Assembly (NCBI GenBank): GCA_014729945.1
Contig: WJJC01000008.1
Location: 1-16,283, forward strand
Direction: 5' to 3'
From: Candidatus Bathyarchaeota archaeon
GTDB taxonomy: Archaea > Thermoproteota > Bathyarchaeia > TCS64
DNA length: 16,283 nucleotides
The position numbers and the translations under genes are program-made. The notes under the pieces were generated by a model. It searched no databases. It worked only from the letters and a program-made list of their open reading frames with translations, and had not been told where the DNA came from. Shown one piece after another: positions 1-8,001 of this stretch (position 1 is its first letter; every line of letters starts with the position of its first letter).

Positions 1-2690
1 ACATAGGGCACATGGTAGAGTATATTCAGACAGATATCTATGTTAGATTCCTCAAGATGAGCGGTAGAGACGCTATTTATTGTGGCGCAGAAGATACTCA
101 TGGCACTCCCATCGAGATAAACGCCGCCAAGGAAGGCGTCTCACCTGAGGACTTTATTGATCGCTGGTGGAAGGAGCACAAGAGGGATTATGATAACTAT
201 CTTGTGGACTTTGATAGTTATTACAGTACCAATAGCCCAGAGAACAAGCATTACACGGAGTTGATCTTCAATCGTCTCAAAGAGAAAAGCCACATATACA
301 CCAAGGAGATCGAGTTAACCTACTGTGAGAACTGTGAAAGATACCTTCCGGATAGATTCGTTAAAGGTACGTGCCCGAATTGTGGGGCCCAGGATCAGTA
401 TGGAGATGTCTGTGAGAAATGTAACACAGCGTACAGTACCATTGACTTGCTAAACCCGTACTGTAGCATATGTAGCTCCACGCCGATAAGGAGAAAGAGC
501 CGTCACTACTTCTTTAAACTGGGCGAATTCAGTGACTGGCTTAGAGACTGGTTGAACAATAACAAGAGACTTCAGCCGGAGATAAGGAATCAGGTATTAA
601 CATGGGTAAACGATGGCCTAGAGGACTGGTGTATCAGCAGAGATGGGCCATATTTTGGTTTCAAGATACCTGGGGAGGAGGATAAATACTTCTATGTATG
701 GTTAGACGCACCTATTGGCTACATAGCCTCTACCGCGAATTACTGCAAGGATAGAGAATTCAGCGCTGATGACATATGGCAAACAGACGAACATGAAATA
801 ATTCACTTCATAGGTAAGGACATAATCTATTTTCATCTACTTTTCTGGCCCGCGGTACTCCATGGAGCAGGGTTCCATGTACCTGACAATATAGTTGTAC
901 ATGGTTTTCTGACCGTTAACGGGGAGAAGATGAGCAAGAGCAGGGGTACATTCCTAACAGCCGAGGAGTTCCAGAAGTATCTTGACCCAGAATTGTTGAG
1001 GTTCTTCTACGCAGCTAACCTGAGTCACACCATGACAGACATAGATCTGGATCTGAAGAATCTTGAGAACAGAATCAACAATGAACTGGTGTCAAACCTA
1101 GCTAACCTCGTCTACAGGGTTATGAGTTTTACAGGGAAATACTTTGACGGCAAGACAACGAAGAGCGATAACGAGAAACTACTTGAGGATATCCAGGAGA
1201 AATCCATGAAGGTCTATGAGGCCTATGATAACTACGAGTTCAGAGAAGCTGTAAACAGGATATTGGAAATAAGTAGCACGGGTAACAAGTATTTCCAGGA
1301 TAATGCACCATGGGAGCATCGTAAAACAGACCCAGAGAAAACGCAGAGACTATTAACCGACTGCGTATACATCGTGAAAAACATAGCTATAATGATTAAA
1401 CCTATCATGCCGCTCTTCGCTGAGAAGATCGAGAAGCAGCTGAACTTGGAGAACCTCACATGGGATGACATTGATAAAAAAGTAGAAGATCATCAACTTG
1501 GCGAGGCCGAGATAATATTGAGAAAGATTGACCCCATCGAGATCAAGACCCCTGAACCAGAGCCGGAGAAGAGGGAGATCAACTTTGAGATGGATCCACG
1601 GATAGCCAAGCTTGGTGTAGAGGTTAAACTAGCCATCATTGAGGGCGTCGATATCGAGAAATCTGACAGCGTCTTGGAGAAGCTCAAGAAACAGGTAGCA
1701 GACATTGCTAAAGATATTGACTTGGAAGATAACCCCATTGTTAAGGCTTACAACAAGATATATAAGAAATTCAAGGTTGATGTAGAGAACTCTGCGGTTC
1801 ATCTGGTTAAATTGGTTAAGGAAAATGGAACCTTCCCAACCATTAACACGGCTGTCGACAGCTATAACCTAGTGTCAGCCAAGAAACTCGTCAGCGCTGG
1901 ACTCCACGACTTGGATAATATCAAAGGTGACCTAGAACTCGGGGTAACAAGAGGAAATGAGCTGTATACATCGTTGGGTGAGACTGAGCCTGAGAAGATT
2001 CAGCCCGGTAAATTCGCTATGATGGACGAGGAGAAGGTCCTATGCTGGCTCGATGTAAAGCAGGGGCAACACACCAAGATCGTTTTTGATACAGAGAATC
2101 TTCTACTCTATGTGCAGGGTAACGAGAAAACCACGGGTTTATACTTGGAGGAGGCGCTGGTCGAGATGTGTGAGCTCATCACGGAGTACTGTGGTGGTGA
2201 ATATAGACTTGTTAACCCCGTTGATGTCTCAGCGTTAAACCTCAAAGTAGCCAAGGTAACCGAGATAAAGGATCATCCTAACGCGGATAAGCTATACTTG
2301 TTGAAGATTGACCTCGGTGACGAGGAAAGACAGCTATGTGCTGGTCTGAAACCACACTATCCTGATCCTAATGATCTGTTAGGTAAGAATCTAGTAGTTG
2401 TTACTAACCTTGAGCCAGCGAAGTTAAGAGGTGAGCTCAGTGAGGGAATGCTACTAGCTGGAGACGATGGTGAGAACGTTGGAATACTGAACCCTGAGAA
2501 GAGCAAACCTGGAGATCAAGTGTATGTAGATGGAGTGAAGGAGTACAAATCTGAGAAGATCTCCTTCGAGGAGTTCCTAAAGTATACATTGGAAGCCCGG
2601 GGGGGTAAAGCTTATCTCCAAGGGAAGCAGCTGAAAACCGACGCAGAGGAGATCAGGCTAGAGAAGGTAGAGAACGGTAAAATAAGATAA
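1..2690 (+). CDS. metG: Methionyl-tRNA synthetase with B3/4 and tRNA-binding domains (5' partial)
   Basis: Charges tRNA-Met with methionine in the cytoplasm. The frame is open from base 1: the first bases encode (H)IGH, so the window begins inside the HIGH motif and a short N-terminus is missing; the ATG at 12 is internal. Counting from that Met, four CxxC pairs at 105/108, 121/124, 134/137 and 151/154 form two zinc knuckles. WLDAPIGY is at 230-237, KMSKS at 306-310, and the helical anticodon-binding domain ends near 500 with the typical NAPW at 431-434. A Pro/Glu linker (514-519) leads to about 205 residues (528-732) that resemble the COG3382 B3/4 domain of PheRS beta, with TFPTINTAVDSYN and a GDLEL..TRGNE pattern. 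A tRNA-binding OB domain follows (about 737-842; HPNADKL, LRGELSEGMLLA), then a 50-residue extension. Bacterial and many archaeal MetRS lack the B3/4 part. The synthetase identity is certain; the B3/4 call rests on motif recognition. Confidence 0.97.
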   Translation, partial: IGHMVEYIQTDIYVRFLKMSGRDAIYCGAEDTHGTPIEINAAKEGVSPEDFIDRWWKEHKRDYDNYLVDFDSYYSTNSPENKHYTELIFNRLKEKSHIYTKEIELTYCENCERYLPDRFVKGTCPNCGAQDQYGDVCEKCNTAYSTIDLLNPYCSICSSTPIRRKSRHYFFKLGEFSDWLRDWLNNNKRLQPEIRNQVLTWVNDGLEDWCISRDGPYFGFKIPGEEDKYFYVWLDAPIGYIASTANYCKDREFSADDIWQTDEHEIIHFIGKDIIYFHLLFWPAVLHGAGFHVPDNIVVHGFLTVNGEKMSKSRGTFLTAEEFQKYLDPELLRFFYAANLSHTMTDIDLDLKNLENRINNELVSNLANLVYRVMSFTGKYFDGKTTKSDNEKLLEDIQEKSMKVYEAYDNYEFREAVNRILEISSTGNKYFQDNAPWEHRKTDPEKTQRLLTDCVYIVKNIAIMIKPIMPLFAEKIEKQLNLENLTWDDIDKKVEDHQLGEAEIILRKIDPIEIKTPEPEPEKREINFEMDPRIAKLGVEVKLAIIEGVDIEKSDSVLEKLKKQVADIAKDIDLEDNPIVKAYNKIYKKFKVDVENSAVHLVKLVKENGTFPTINTAVDSYNLVSAKKLVSAGLHDLDNIKGDLELGVTRGNELYTSLGETEPEKIQPGKFAMMDEEKVLCWLDVKQGQHTKIVFDTENLLLYVQGNEKTTGLYLEEALVEMCELITEYCGGEYRLVNPVDVSALNLKVAKVTEIKDHPNADKLYLLKIDLGDEERQLCAGLKPHYPDPNDLLGKNLVVVTNLEPAKLRGELSEGMLLAGDDGENVGILNPEKSKPGDQVYVDGVKEYKSEKISFEEFLKYTLEARGGKAYLQGKQLKTDAEEIRLEKVENGKIR

Positions 2691-2703
2691 TCTTCCTTTT
2701 TTA
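2691..2703 (+). terminator. T-rich candidate terminator after metG
   Basis: The bases directly after the metG stop are nearly all pyrimidine and include a run of six to seven T. Archaeal intrinsic termination commonly uses T-rich tracts without a required hairpin, so this is a plausible 3' end. The first dyad of the adjacent repeat pair begins two bases later and might contribute. Confidence 0.45.
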
Positions 2704-2704
2704 G

Positions 2705-2755
2705 TCTGGAAATATCCAGATACATAGATTATATCTTTCTGGAAAAGTTACCAGA
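2705..2755. repeat. Two related inverted repeats in a convergent gap
   Basis: Two dyads share the half-site TCTGG/CCAGA. The first, at 2705-2720, is TCTGGA-AATA-TCCAGA with perfect 6-bp arms. The second, at 2738-2755, is TCTGG-8 nt-CCAGA with 5-bp arms. They start 33 bp apart. The site lies between the 3' ends of metG and the zinc-ribbon membrane gene, so a promoter operator is not expected there. A hairpin at transcript 3' ends, or binding sites for a dimeric protein, are both possible. The rest of the 210-bp gap (2691-2900) is AT-rich and shows no convincing gene. Confidence 0.5.
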
Positions 2756-2900
2756 TCCTTAATTGTTTAAGTCTTCGTAAGTGAATTATATATCAGAATA
2801 GTGGTAGAGGAACTAAGAAATATTGCAACACATCATTTTTATTTTCCATACAACATCCCTCAATTAGGTTTTCAATTTGTCTAAGGTGAGGAAATAAGTT

Positions 2901-3614
2901 TTAGCTTCTGTAATGATGATAGATGTCTATGAAGGCTAGGTTTATTACCACAGTTAAGGCGGATTTGAGCAGACCAGAAATAACAGGTACGTAACCTAAT
3001 AGAGCTGATCCAATGATACTTACCAATATCACTATTACGATGTCGCCTAGGTCTGCTGTGATCACGTTAAAGGATTTGCTTAACGCGGTTCCCACCCCCA
3101 CTTCATCCATGACCATGACTACGAACATCAATGATACCACCGGGATCAAGATCACAGTGATACCAAGAATTGCACCGACTACGCTTGCTATTATGAAATC
3201 TACTAACCGACCCGTAACATATCCTATGCTCTCACCTAGGCTGAGAGATCTATTATAGTAGGCGTCCCTCCCCATATCGATGGTAGCGAAGCCTAGGATG
3301 TATACGAAGAACGCACCTATCATTCCAAATATGGCTGTAAATATGGCGAATCCTCTGAAGAACCCGAAGCTGGCTGCTACGAAACCCAGTCGGGTGGCTA
3401 TCCAGCTTAGTACACTGCTGATTACGCCTCCAAGTATGGCGGGTATGAATACCATGGGTTGAGCCATAGCTAGGTTAAAGGCGGTTGTAAGGTGTCCAAC
3501 AGCATCCACATCACCAGCTGGTGCTGGGGATGAGCTGCTTATTCTGCTACCACAGTTACTGCAAACCTCGTCATTTTCATCTATCTCTGTTCCACATTCA
3601 GGACAATAGGGCAA
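2901..3614 (-). CDS. Zinc-ribbon multi-pass membrane protein, function unknown
   Basis: A 237-residue protein. The N-terminus is a zinc ribbon with CxxC pairs at Cys4/Cys7 and Cys18/Cys21, followed by a Ser/Ala/Pro linker (about 24-33). The remainder holds about five or six hydrophobic segments, with short polar loops such as DMGRDAYYNRSLSLGES. The pattern resembles archaeal zinc-ribbon membrane proteins related to the membrane domain of glycerophosphodiester phosphodiesterase (DUF4013/DUF7847-like), but no catalytic motif is visible and I assign no function. The start is TTG at 3612-3614: an in-frame TGA lies three codons upstream and the first Cys is residue 4, so no later start would keep the zinc ribbon. 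It is probably transcribed alone from the T-rich element near 3647. Confidence 0.8.
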   Translation of the reverse strand: MPYCPECGTEIDENDEVCSNCGSRISSSSPAPAGDVDAVGHLTTAFNLAMAQPMVFIPAILGGVISSVLSWIATRLGFVAASFGFFRGFAIFTAIFGMIGAFFVYILGFATIDMGRDAYYNRSLSLGESIGYVTGRLVDFIIASVVGAILGITVILIPVVSLMFVVMVMDEVGVGTALSKSFNVITADLGDIVIVILVSIIGSALLGYVPVISGLLKSALTVVINLAFIDIYHHYRS

Positions 3615-3642
3615 TGAATATCAGTGTATTATAGTTATTATT

Positions 3643-3651
3643 ACTTAAAAA
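3643..3651 (-). promoter_or_regulatory. TATA-like element of the zinc-ribbon membrane gene
   Basis: Read on the minus strand this is TTTTTAAGT, centred about 34 bp before the TTG start. Archaeal TATA boxes sit about 26 bp before the transcription start, so the transcript would have a leader of roughly eight bases and no room for a normal Shine-Dalgarno sequence. Confidence 0.5.
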
Positions 3652-3676
3652 CACCTAGTTGAATAAAGGGGGTGAA

Positions 3677-4522
3677 TTAATCCCTGTATCCTTTTGGGAT
3701 GGGAATAGATTTCCATAGTTTTATGAAGTCAACTATGAACTGGATAGACTCCTCCATGCTAACCTCGGCTTCCTCCACATCAGCCTTCCTTGGGTCGCTG
3801 GTCGCGTACTGCCCATTTCTTGTGATGTCCTCTGTGTTTGGTGGTAGCGAAGCGTTGAATACCTGTTTCACCAGTTCATAGTCCTCTCTATCGGGATCCA
3901 TGAACTCCTGTATTTCTTCGGGTAGTACCATGCCGTTCTCCCAGTCGTCCAATCTCCACACCTCTACTAAGTCGGGAAAATAGTGAAGCGCATAAGCCGT
4001 CTCCCTTGGCCCACTGTGGACCTCAAAGTATCGTGCCATCCTGTCCTGTATCTTTTTGGCGGTCTCGGTGTTTTTGGGGCCGCTTGGGGTGGCTATCATT
4101 ACCTTATACTCTCTTCTGGCTATCTGGACTGCTAGGTTCATGGTATTAGTGTTTCCGCCATGGTGGTTTACCAAGACAAATCGTTTGACTCCATGGGTCG
4201 CGAAGCTCTCGATAGTCTCCAGTAATATGTTCAGCAGGGTCTCTGCTGAGAAAGTTACTGATCCTGGGAAAGCCATGTGGTGTGGACTGTACCCTGCCCA
4301 GCAGGGGTGGATACACACACTGTTTGTACGGCTGGCTATCTCATGGATGAAAGCTCTAACACCCAGACTGTCAGTACCTAATGGAAGATGGATACCGTGC
4401 TGCTCAATAGCTCCGATCCCTATGATTACCAATGGGTCTGGCTCGTTCTCCATCCAGTCCTCAAAGGCTGGTCGTGTTAGTTCCTGCACCCAGAATTTGC
4501 TAAGTTTACCGTTTTCAGACAT
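3677..4522 (-). CDS. Creatininase-family metal-dependent amidohydrolase (paralogue 1)
   Basis: A 281-residue member of the creatininase/MftE family, cytosolic metal enzymes that hydrolyse cyclic or linear amides; the family also includes formamide-type hydrolases of riboflavin/F420 and mycofactocin pathways. Expected metal-site residues are visible: Glu40 and His42 in IEQHG, Asp51 in LPLGTDS, His121 in NHHGGN, and a later HSGPRET (His169, Glu174). The length is slightly above the usual 240-260 because of an acidic C-terminal region. It has a close paralogue at 12530-13378; 120 of the first 180 residues are identical in an ungapped comparison by eye. The start is ATG, preceded by a C-run and AT-rich DNA rather than a Shine-Dalgarno sequence. 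It is divergent from PEP carboxykinase. The true substrate cannot be read from the sequence. Confidence 0.9.
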   Translation of the reverse strand: MSENGKLSKFWVQELTRPAFEDWMENEPDPLVIIGIGAIEQHGIHLPLGTDSLGVRAFIHEIASRTNSVCIHPCWAGYSPHHMAFPGSVTFSAETLLNILLETIESFATHGVKRFVLVNHHGGNTNTMNLAVQIARREYKVMIATPSGPKNTETAKKIQDRMARYFEVHSGPRETAYALHYFPDLVEVWRLDDWENGMVLPEEIQEFMDPDREDYELVKQVFNASLPPNTEDITRNGQYATSDPRKADVEEAEVSMEESIQFIVDFIKLWKSIPIPKGYRD

Positions 4523-4544
4523 GAAAATAAGGGGGATTTAATGG

Positions 4545-4602
4545 GTTTTAACGATTGTCTTTAAAAATATTACATTTTACCCTTTTTTTGACCGATAAAT
4601 CT
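4545..4602. promoter_or_regulatory. Divergent AT-rich promoter region, creatininase 1 / PEPCK
   Basis: This lies in the roughly 115-bp gap between two divergent starts. On the minus strand GTTAAAAC is centred about 27 bp before the creatininase ATG, fitting a leaderless promoter. On the plus strand, CTTTAAAAATATT (4559-4571) and GATAAATCT (4594-4602) are candidate TATA elements for PEP carboxykinase. Which of these is used cannot be decided from sequence alone. Confidence 0.4.
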
Positions 4603-4636
4603 AATATGGTCTATTGATTATGAAATCAGATAGATA

Positions 4637-6505
4637 TTGAGTTCATTATTAACCTACATGGATGAAGAGAGTCTGAGTAAACTGAAGGCTCTTAACAACG
4701 TCCATGTGATGGAACAGGTGAAAAGATTCCTTGAATTATGTAAACCAGAAAAAGCCATAGTCTTTGATGACACCGAAGAGGATGTCGCTAGGGTTAGACA
4801 ACTAGCCATTGATCTCGGTGAGGAGATGAGGCTTGAGATGGAGGGACATACAGTCCACTATGATAGCTACTATGATCAGGCTAGAGACAAGGAGAACACT
4901 AGGGTGCTCAAACCGGCTGATATGGAAATGAGCAAGGGTATCAACACCATCAATAGAACAGAGGGACTTGAGGAAGTACTGGGCATTATGGATGGCGTAA
5001 TGGAGGGAAAGGTCTGTATGATACGGTTCTTCAGTCTAGGCCCAACCAACAGTAGATTCACCCAGCGAGCCCTACAGATAACGGATAGTGCATACGTCGC
5101 ACATAGCGAGGACATCCTATACAGGAACGGATACGAGGAGTTCAAGAGACTAGAGGGGAGAGATGATTTCTTCACCTTTGTACACAGTGCGGGTAGACTT
5201 GATGAGAGGAACACCACAGTGGATATAGATAAGCGTCGCATCTACGTGGACCTCATAGACGGCAAAGTTTATTCCGTTAATAACCAGTACGCGGGTAACA
5301 GCTTGGGGTTAAAAAAACTGGCGTTAAGGCTAGCTATTTACAAGGCAAACAATAGTGACTGGCTAACAGAACACATGTTGATCATGGGTGTAAAAGCACC
5401 AGAAAGAAATAGAGTAACATATTTCACGGGAGCATACCCATCAGCGTGTGGCAAGACCAGCACAGCCATGATCCCAGGTATGACCATCGTGGGGGATGAT
5501 ATAGCATACCTACGAGAAGATGACGAAGGCAACTGCAGGGCTGTCAACATAGAGGCCGGGGTCTTTGGCATAATTAGAGATGTTAACCCTGTAGATGACC
5601 CCGTTATCTACAAGACATTGACCACGCCAAGGGAGATGATCTTCAGCAATGTCTTGATTCATGAGGGGCCCCCCTACTGGCTGAGTATGGGTTTAGAAGA
5701 GGGTGAGTACCCTGAAACAGGTATCAACCATAGCGGTGAATGGTATAAGGGCAAGAAAGATGAGGATGGAAACTGGATACCATTAGCTCATCCAAACGCA
5801 CGGTACACTATTAGACTCAAGGAACTGGATAACGTTGACCCTAACTGGGATGCCCCAGAGGGACATATAGTACATGGAGTCTTCTATGGGGGTCGAGATA
5901 GCGACACCAACGTACCCGTCAGTGAGGCTCTCACATGGGAACACGGGGTATACATGGGAGCAACAATAGAGAGCGAGACTACCAGCGCAACCATTGGAAA
6001 AGCGGGTGTACGGAAGAGCAGCCCCATGGCTATAATGGACTTTATGGTAGTGCCCTTCGGATTGTATCTTAATAACCACATTGACTTCGGGAACAGACTA
6101 AAGAACACACCCAGAGTATTCAGCACCAACTACTTCATCAAGGACGAGAATGGAGAGTACCTGAACGAGAAAGTGGATAAGAAAGTCTGGGTAATCTGGG
6201 CTGAGGGACGAGTCCATGGAGAATACGATGCCATCAAGACCCCTGTAGGGTATATCCCTAAGTATGAGGACCTACGGAGCCTATTCAAGAAAATATTCAA
6301 GAGAGAATATACGGAGAAAGAATACGTTGAGCAGTTCAGCATACGCGTAAAAAAGTATCTAGAGAAACAGGCTCGCATGGAGGATCTGTACGGGAATGAA
6401 GAGGGCATACCTGAGACCTTCTGGGAAGTTCACAGCAGGATTAAGAAGAGTCTGAAGTTACTAGAGAAAGAGGGCGATGTCCTCCCACCTAGTTATTTCA
6501 AGTAA
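4637..6505 (+). CDS. pckG: Phosphoenolpyruvate carboxykinase, GTP-type
   Basis: A 622-residue cytosolic enzyme converting oxaloacetate and GTP to PEP, GDP and CO2 (the reaction can also run in the anaplerotic direction). It belongs to the GTP class: the P-loop AYPSACGKTS at 266-275 contains the reactive Cys271, VGDDIA at 285-290 matches the kinase-2/metal site, and FFSLGPTNSRFTQRALQITD near 131-150 matches the oxaloacetate/PEP-binding part of this class. The length is normal for the GTP class. The start is TTG at 4637; an in-frame ATG at 4658 would remove seven residues and is nearly as likely, as neither has a clear Shine-Dalgarno sequence. The gene ends 1 bp from the convergent M20 amidohydrolase. 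It would supply gluconeogenesis from amino or organic acids handled by the neighbouring catabolic genes. Confidence 0.96.
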   Translation: MSSLLTYMDEESLSKLKALNNVHVMEQVKRFLELCKPEKAIVFDDTEEDVARVRQLAIDLGEEMRLEMEGHTVHYDSYYDQARDKENTRVLKPADMEMSKGINTINRTEGLEEVLGIMDGVMEGKVCMIRFFSLGPTNSRFTQRALQITDSAYVAHSEDILYRNGYEEFKRLEGRDDFFTFVHSAGRLDERNTTVDIDKRRIYVDLIDGKVYSVNNQYAGNSLGLKKLALRLAIYKANNSDWLTEHMLIMGVKAPERNRVTYFTGAYPSACGKTSTAMIPGMTIVGDDIAYLREDDEGNCRAVNIEAGVFGIIRDVNPVDDPVIYKTLTTPREMIFSNVLIHEGPPYWLSMGLEEGEYPETGINHSGEWYKGKKDEDGNWIPLAHPNARYTIRLKELDNVDPNWDAPEGHIVHGVFYGGRDSDTNVPVSEALTWEHGVYMGATIESETTSATIGKAGVRKSSPMAIMDFMVVPFGLYLNNHIDFGNRLKNTPRVFSTNYFIKDENGEYLNEKVDKKVWVIWAEGRVHGEYDAIKTPVGYIPKYEDLRSLFKKIFKREYTEKEYVEQFSIRVKKYLEKQARMEDLYGNEEGIPETFWEVHSRIKKSLKLLEKEGDVLPPSYFK

Positions 6506-6506
6506 G

Positions 6507-7958
6507 CTACTGGGGTGGAATCCACCACTCGGTTCCTGGGCGGTCAACCCACTCAGGCCAACGTAGCTCAACAGGGGGCTTCAATCCCTCTGCTAACAAG
6601 GGTTCCTCGTATTGTTTTTTCTTGCGTTCCCGGAACTCTGACCATGCGTCTGCTAGATATTCAGGGGTTTCCACCAGATCTATGGCGCTTAATACCAATA
6701 TCTGTGCTGCACACATACCCATTCTATGGGTTACACCTGATCCGCATAAGGCACTGCTCGCCCATCTTGGGTAATTAACACCTGGTATGGGTTGCATGGC
6801 TTTGCTTACGTAGAGACGTGCTGTTGGACAGTGCCATGTGAACTCATTCACATCGTCAGCTGGGTGGAAATCCCCATATGCTTTCTCCGGTGGCACAATC
6901 TCAGTGTACATGGGTTCATCAAGGGGATCTAGTCCCATGTTTCGCTGTATCTCTCTAGCGAACTCTTTATCCTCCTCGGTATAGGCTGGTGGCCCTATCT
7001 CCATGAGGTTCTTCCATACTACGTCTTTCAATACTGTGTTAGGTAAACCTGTTCGTACTGCAGTAAGCACTCTTGGCTCAACTTTGCAGTCTGCTACTAG
7101 TGCTGCTCCCTCAGCACATCGGTCAATAACCTTCTCCACGGCTTTCTGATCATCTATATTGCTGTTTCTCCAAGCATAAACCACCTGACTAAGTACTGGA
7201 TTGGCAACGGTACATTGACCGCCGGTCATCATAAACTCGTTGATGCTACCTCCACGCCGCATAAGGGCAGGCATATGTTCCTTCATCATGTTAACATTAT
7301 TATACATCAATACAGCGGCGTCCAAGGTTCCTGGATAGGTTACTGCTCCACTCTGGCCCTCAGCAGCATCCTTGACTTTGAAAGTATATACTTTGGATTT
7401 ATAGGTACGTGGCCAAACCTCACCCAGTACTGTTGTTGGGCCACCGGGGTGCCATGCAAGTAGGCAATCCATACCATCGAACCAGCCATCCTTTGCCAAG
7501 TATGGTTTTCCAACGCATAGTTTTTCTGCCGGGGTTCCTAGAAGCCTGATCTGGGCATCTAAGTTAGTCTCCTCTAGGACATGTTTGAAGGCTGCGGCGG
7601 CGAAACATCCGGCTACTCCCAGCATGTTGTGGGCGTCAGTGAACCCGGGACCGTAGGGAACATCGGGTTCTTCATAGGGTACGGGTTTCTGACTGTGACC
7701 GGGGGTTGCATCATATTCCGCGAAGAAGCCAATCACCGGTCCGTTATCTCCCCAAGTTGAGTTGAAGGCTGTGGGCATATCCGCTATATCCATCTCTATG
7801 TTGAATCCCTGTTTTTTCATATAATTTGCCAAGTGTTTACTGGATTTGTATTCTCGTAGCCCTGGCTCAGTCCATTTGAAGAGCTGGTCGCTCATATCAT
7901 ACATTTCACTGCTATGAGTTTCTAGCCAAGACAATGCTTGTTTCTTATTTGAGCTCAT
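6507..7958 (-). CDS. M20D/AbgB-like amidohydrolase with altered metal-site residues
   Basis: A 483-residue protein of the M20 peptidase family, closest in pattern to AbgB, which splits p-aminobenzoyl-glutamate and related N-acyl amino acids. Recognisable blocks are FFAEYDATPGHS (78-89), GFTDAHNMLG (105-114), LLGTPAEK (139-146), AWHPGG (168-173), ADDVNEFTWHCPT (367-379) and the C-terminal VTHRMGMCAAQ (409-419) with His411. Two positions depart from the family: the usual CGHN is DAHN (Asp109-Ala-His110), and the usual Glu-Glu pair is Glu145-Lys146. In characterised M20 enzymes the Cys (or Asp) and the second Glu are metal ligands and the first Glu is the general base. Activity may therefore be changed or use one metal. 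A TTTTATC element lies 26 bp before the ATG. Cysteinyl-tRNA synthetase ends 43 bp upstream on the same strand. Confidence 0.88.
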   Translation of the reverse strand: MSSNKKQALSWLETHSSEMYDMSDQLFKWTEPGLREYKSSKHLANYMKKQGFNIEMDIADMPTAFNSTWGDNGPVIGFFAEYDATPGHSQKPVPYEEPDVPYGPGFTDAHNMLGVAGCFAAAAFKHVLEETNLDAQIRLLGTPAEKLCVGKPYLAKDGWFDGMDCLLAWHPGGPTTVLGEVWPRTYKSKVYTFKVKDAAEGQSGAVTYPGTLDAAVLMYNNVNMMKEHMPALMRRGGSINEFMMTGGQCTVANPVLSQVVYAWRNSNIDDQKAVEKVIDRCAEGAALVADCKVEPRVLTAVRTGLPNTVLKDVVWKNLMEIGPPAYTEEDKEFAREIQRNMGLDPLDEPMYTEIVPPEKAYGDFHPADDVNEFTWHCPTARLYVSKAMQPIPGVNYPRWASSALCGSGVTHRMGMCAAQILVLSAIDLVETPEYLADAWSEFRERKKKQYEEPLLAEGLKPPVELRWPEWVDRPGTEWWIPPQ

Positions 7959-7980
7959 AAATTGAAACAGGGGGTTAGTG

Positions 7981-7987
7981 GATAAAA
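7981..7987 (-). promoter_or_regulatory. TATA-like TTTTATC, leaderless promoter of the M20 gene
   Basis: On the minus strand TTTTATC is centred exactly 26 bp before the ATG at 7958, the spacing of an archaeal TATA box to the transcription start. This predicts a leaderless mRNA and implies that the M20 gene has its own promoter despite following cysS by only 43 bp. The same heptamer with the same spacing precedes the second creatininase gene. Confidence 0.6.
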
Positions 7988-8001
7988 GTCTTCAAAATGG
8001 G

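Noticed and set aside
2801..2884. 27-codon open frame in the gap after metG (GTG start)
   Set aside because: It is too short, has no promoter at a suitable distance, no ribosome site and no recognisable sequence.
2691..2900. A tRNA or other structured RNA gene in the longest gap
   Set aside because: No tRNA-like T-arm or cloverleaf could be traced on either strand; only the two short dyads stand out.
4056..4541. Open frame of 161 codons opposite creatininase 1
   Set aside because: It is antisense to a gene with all family motifs and has no recognisable protein features.
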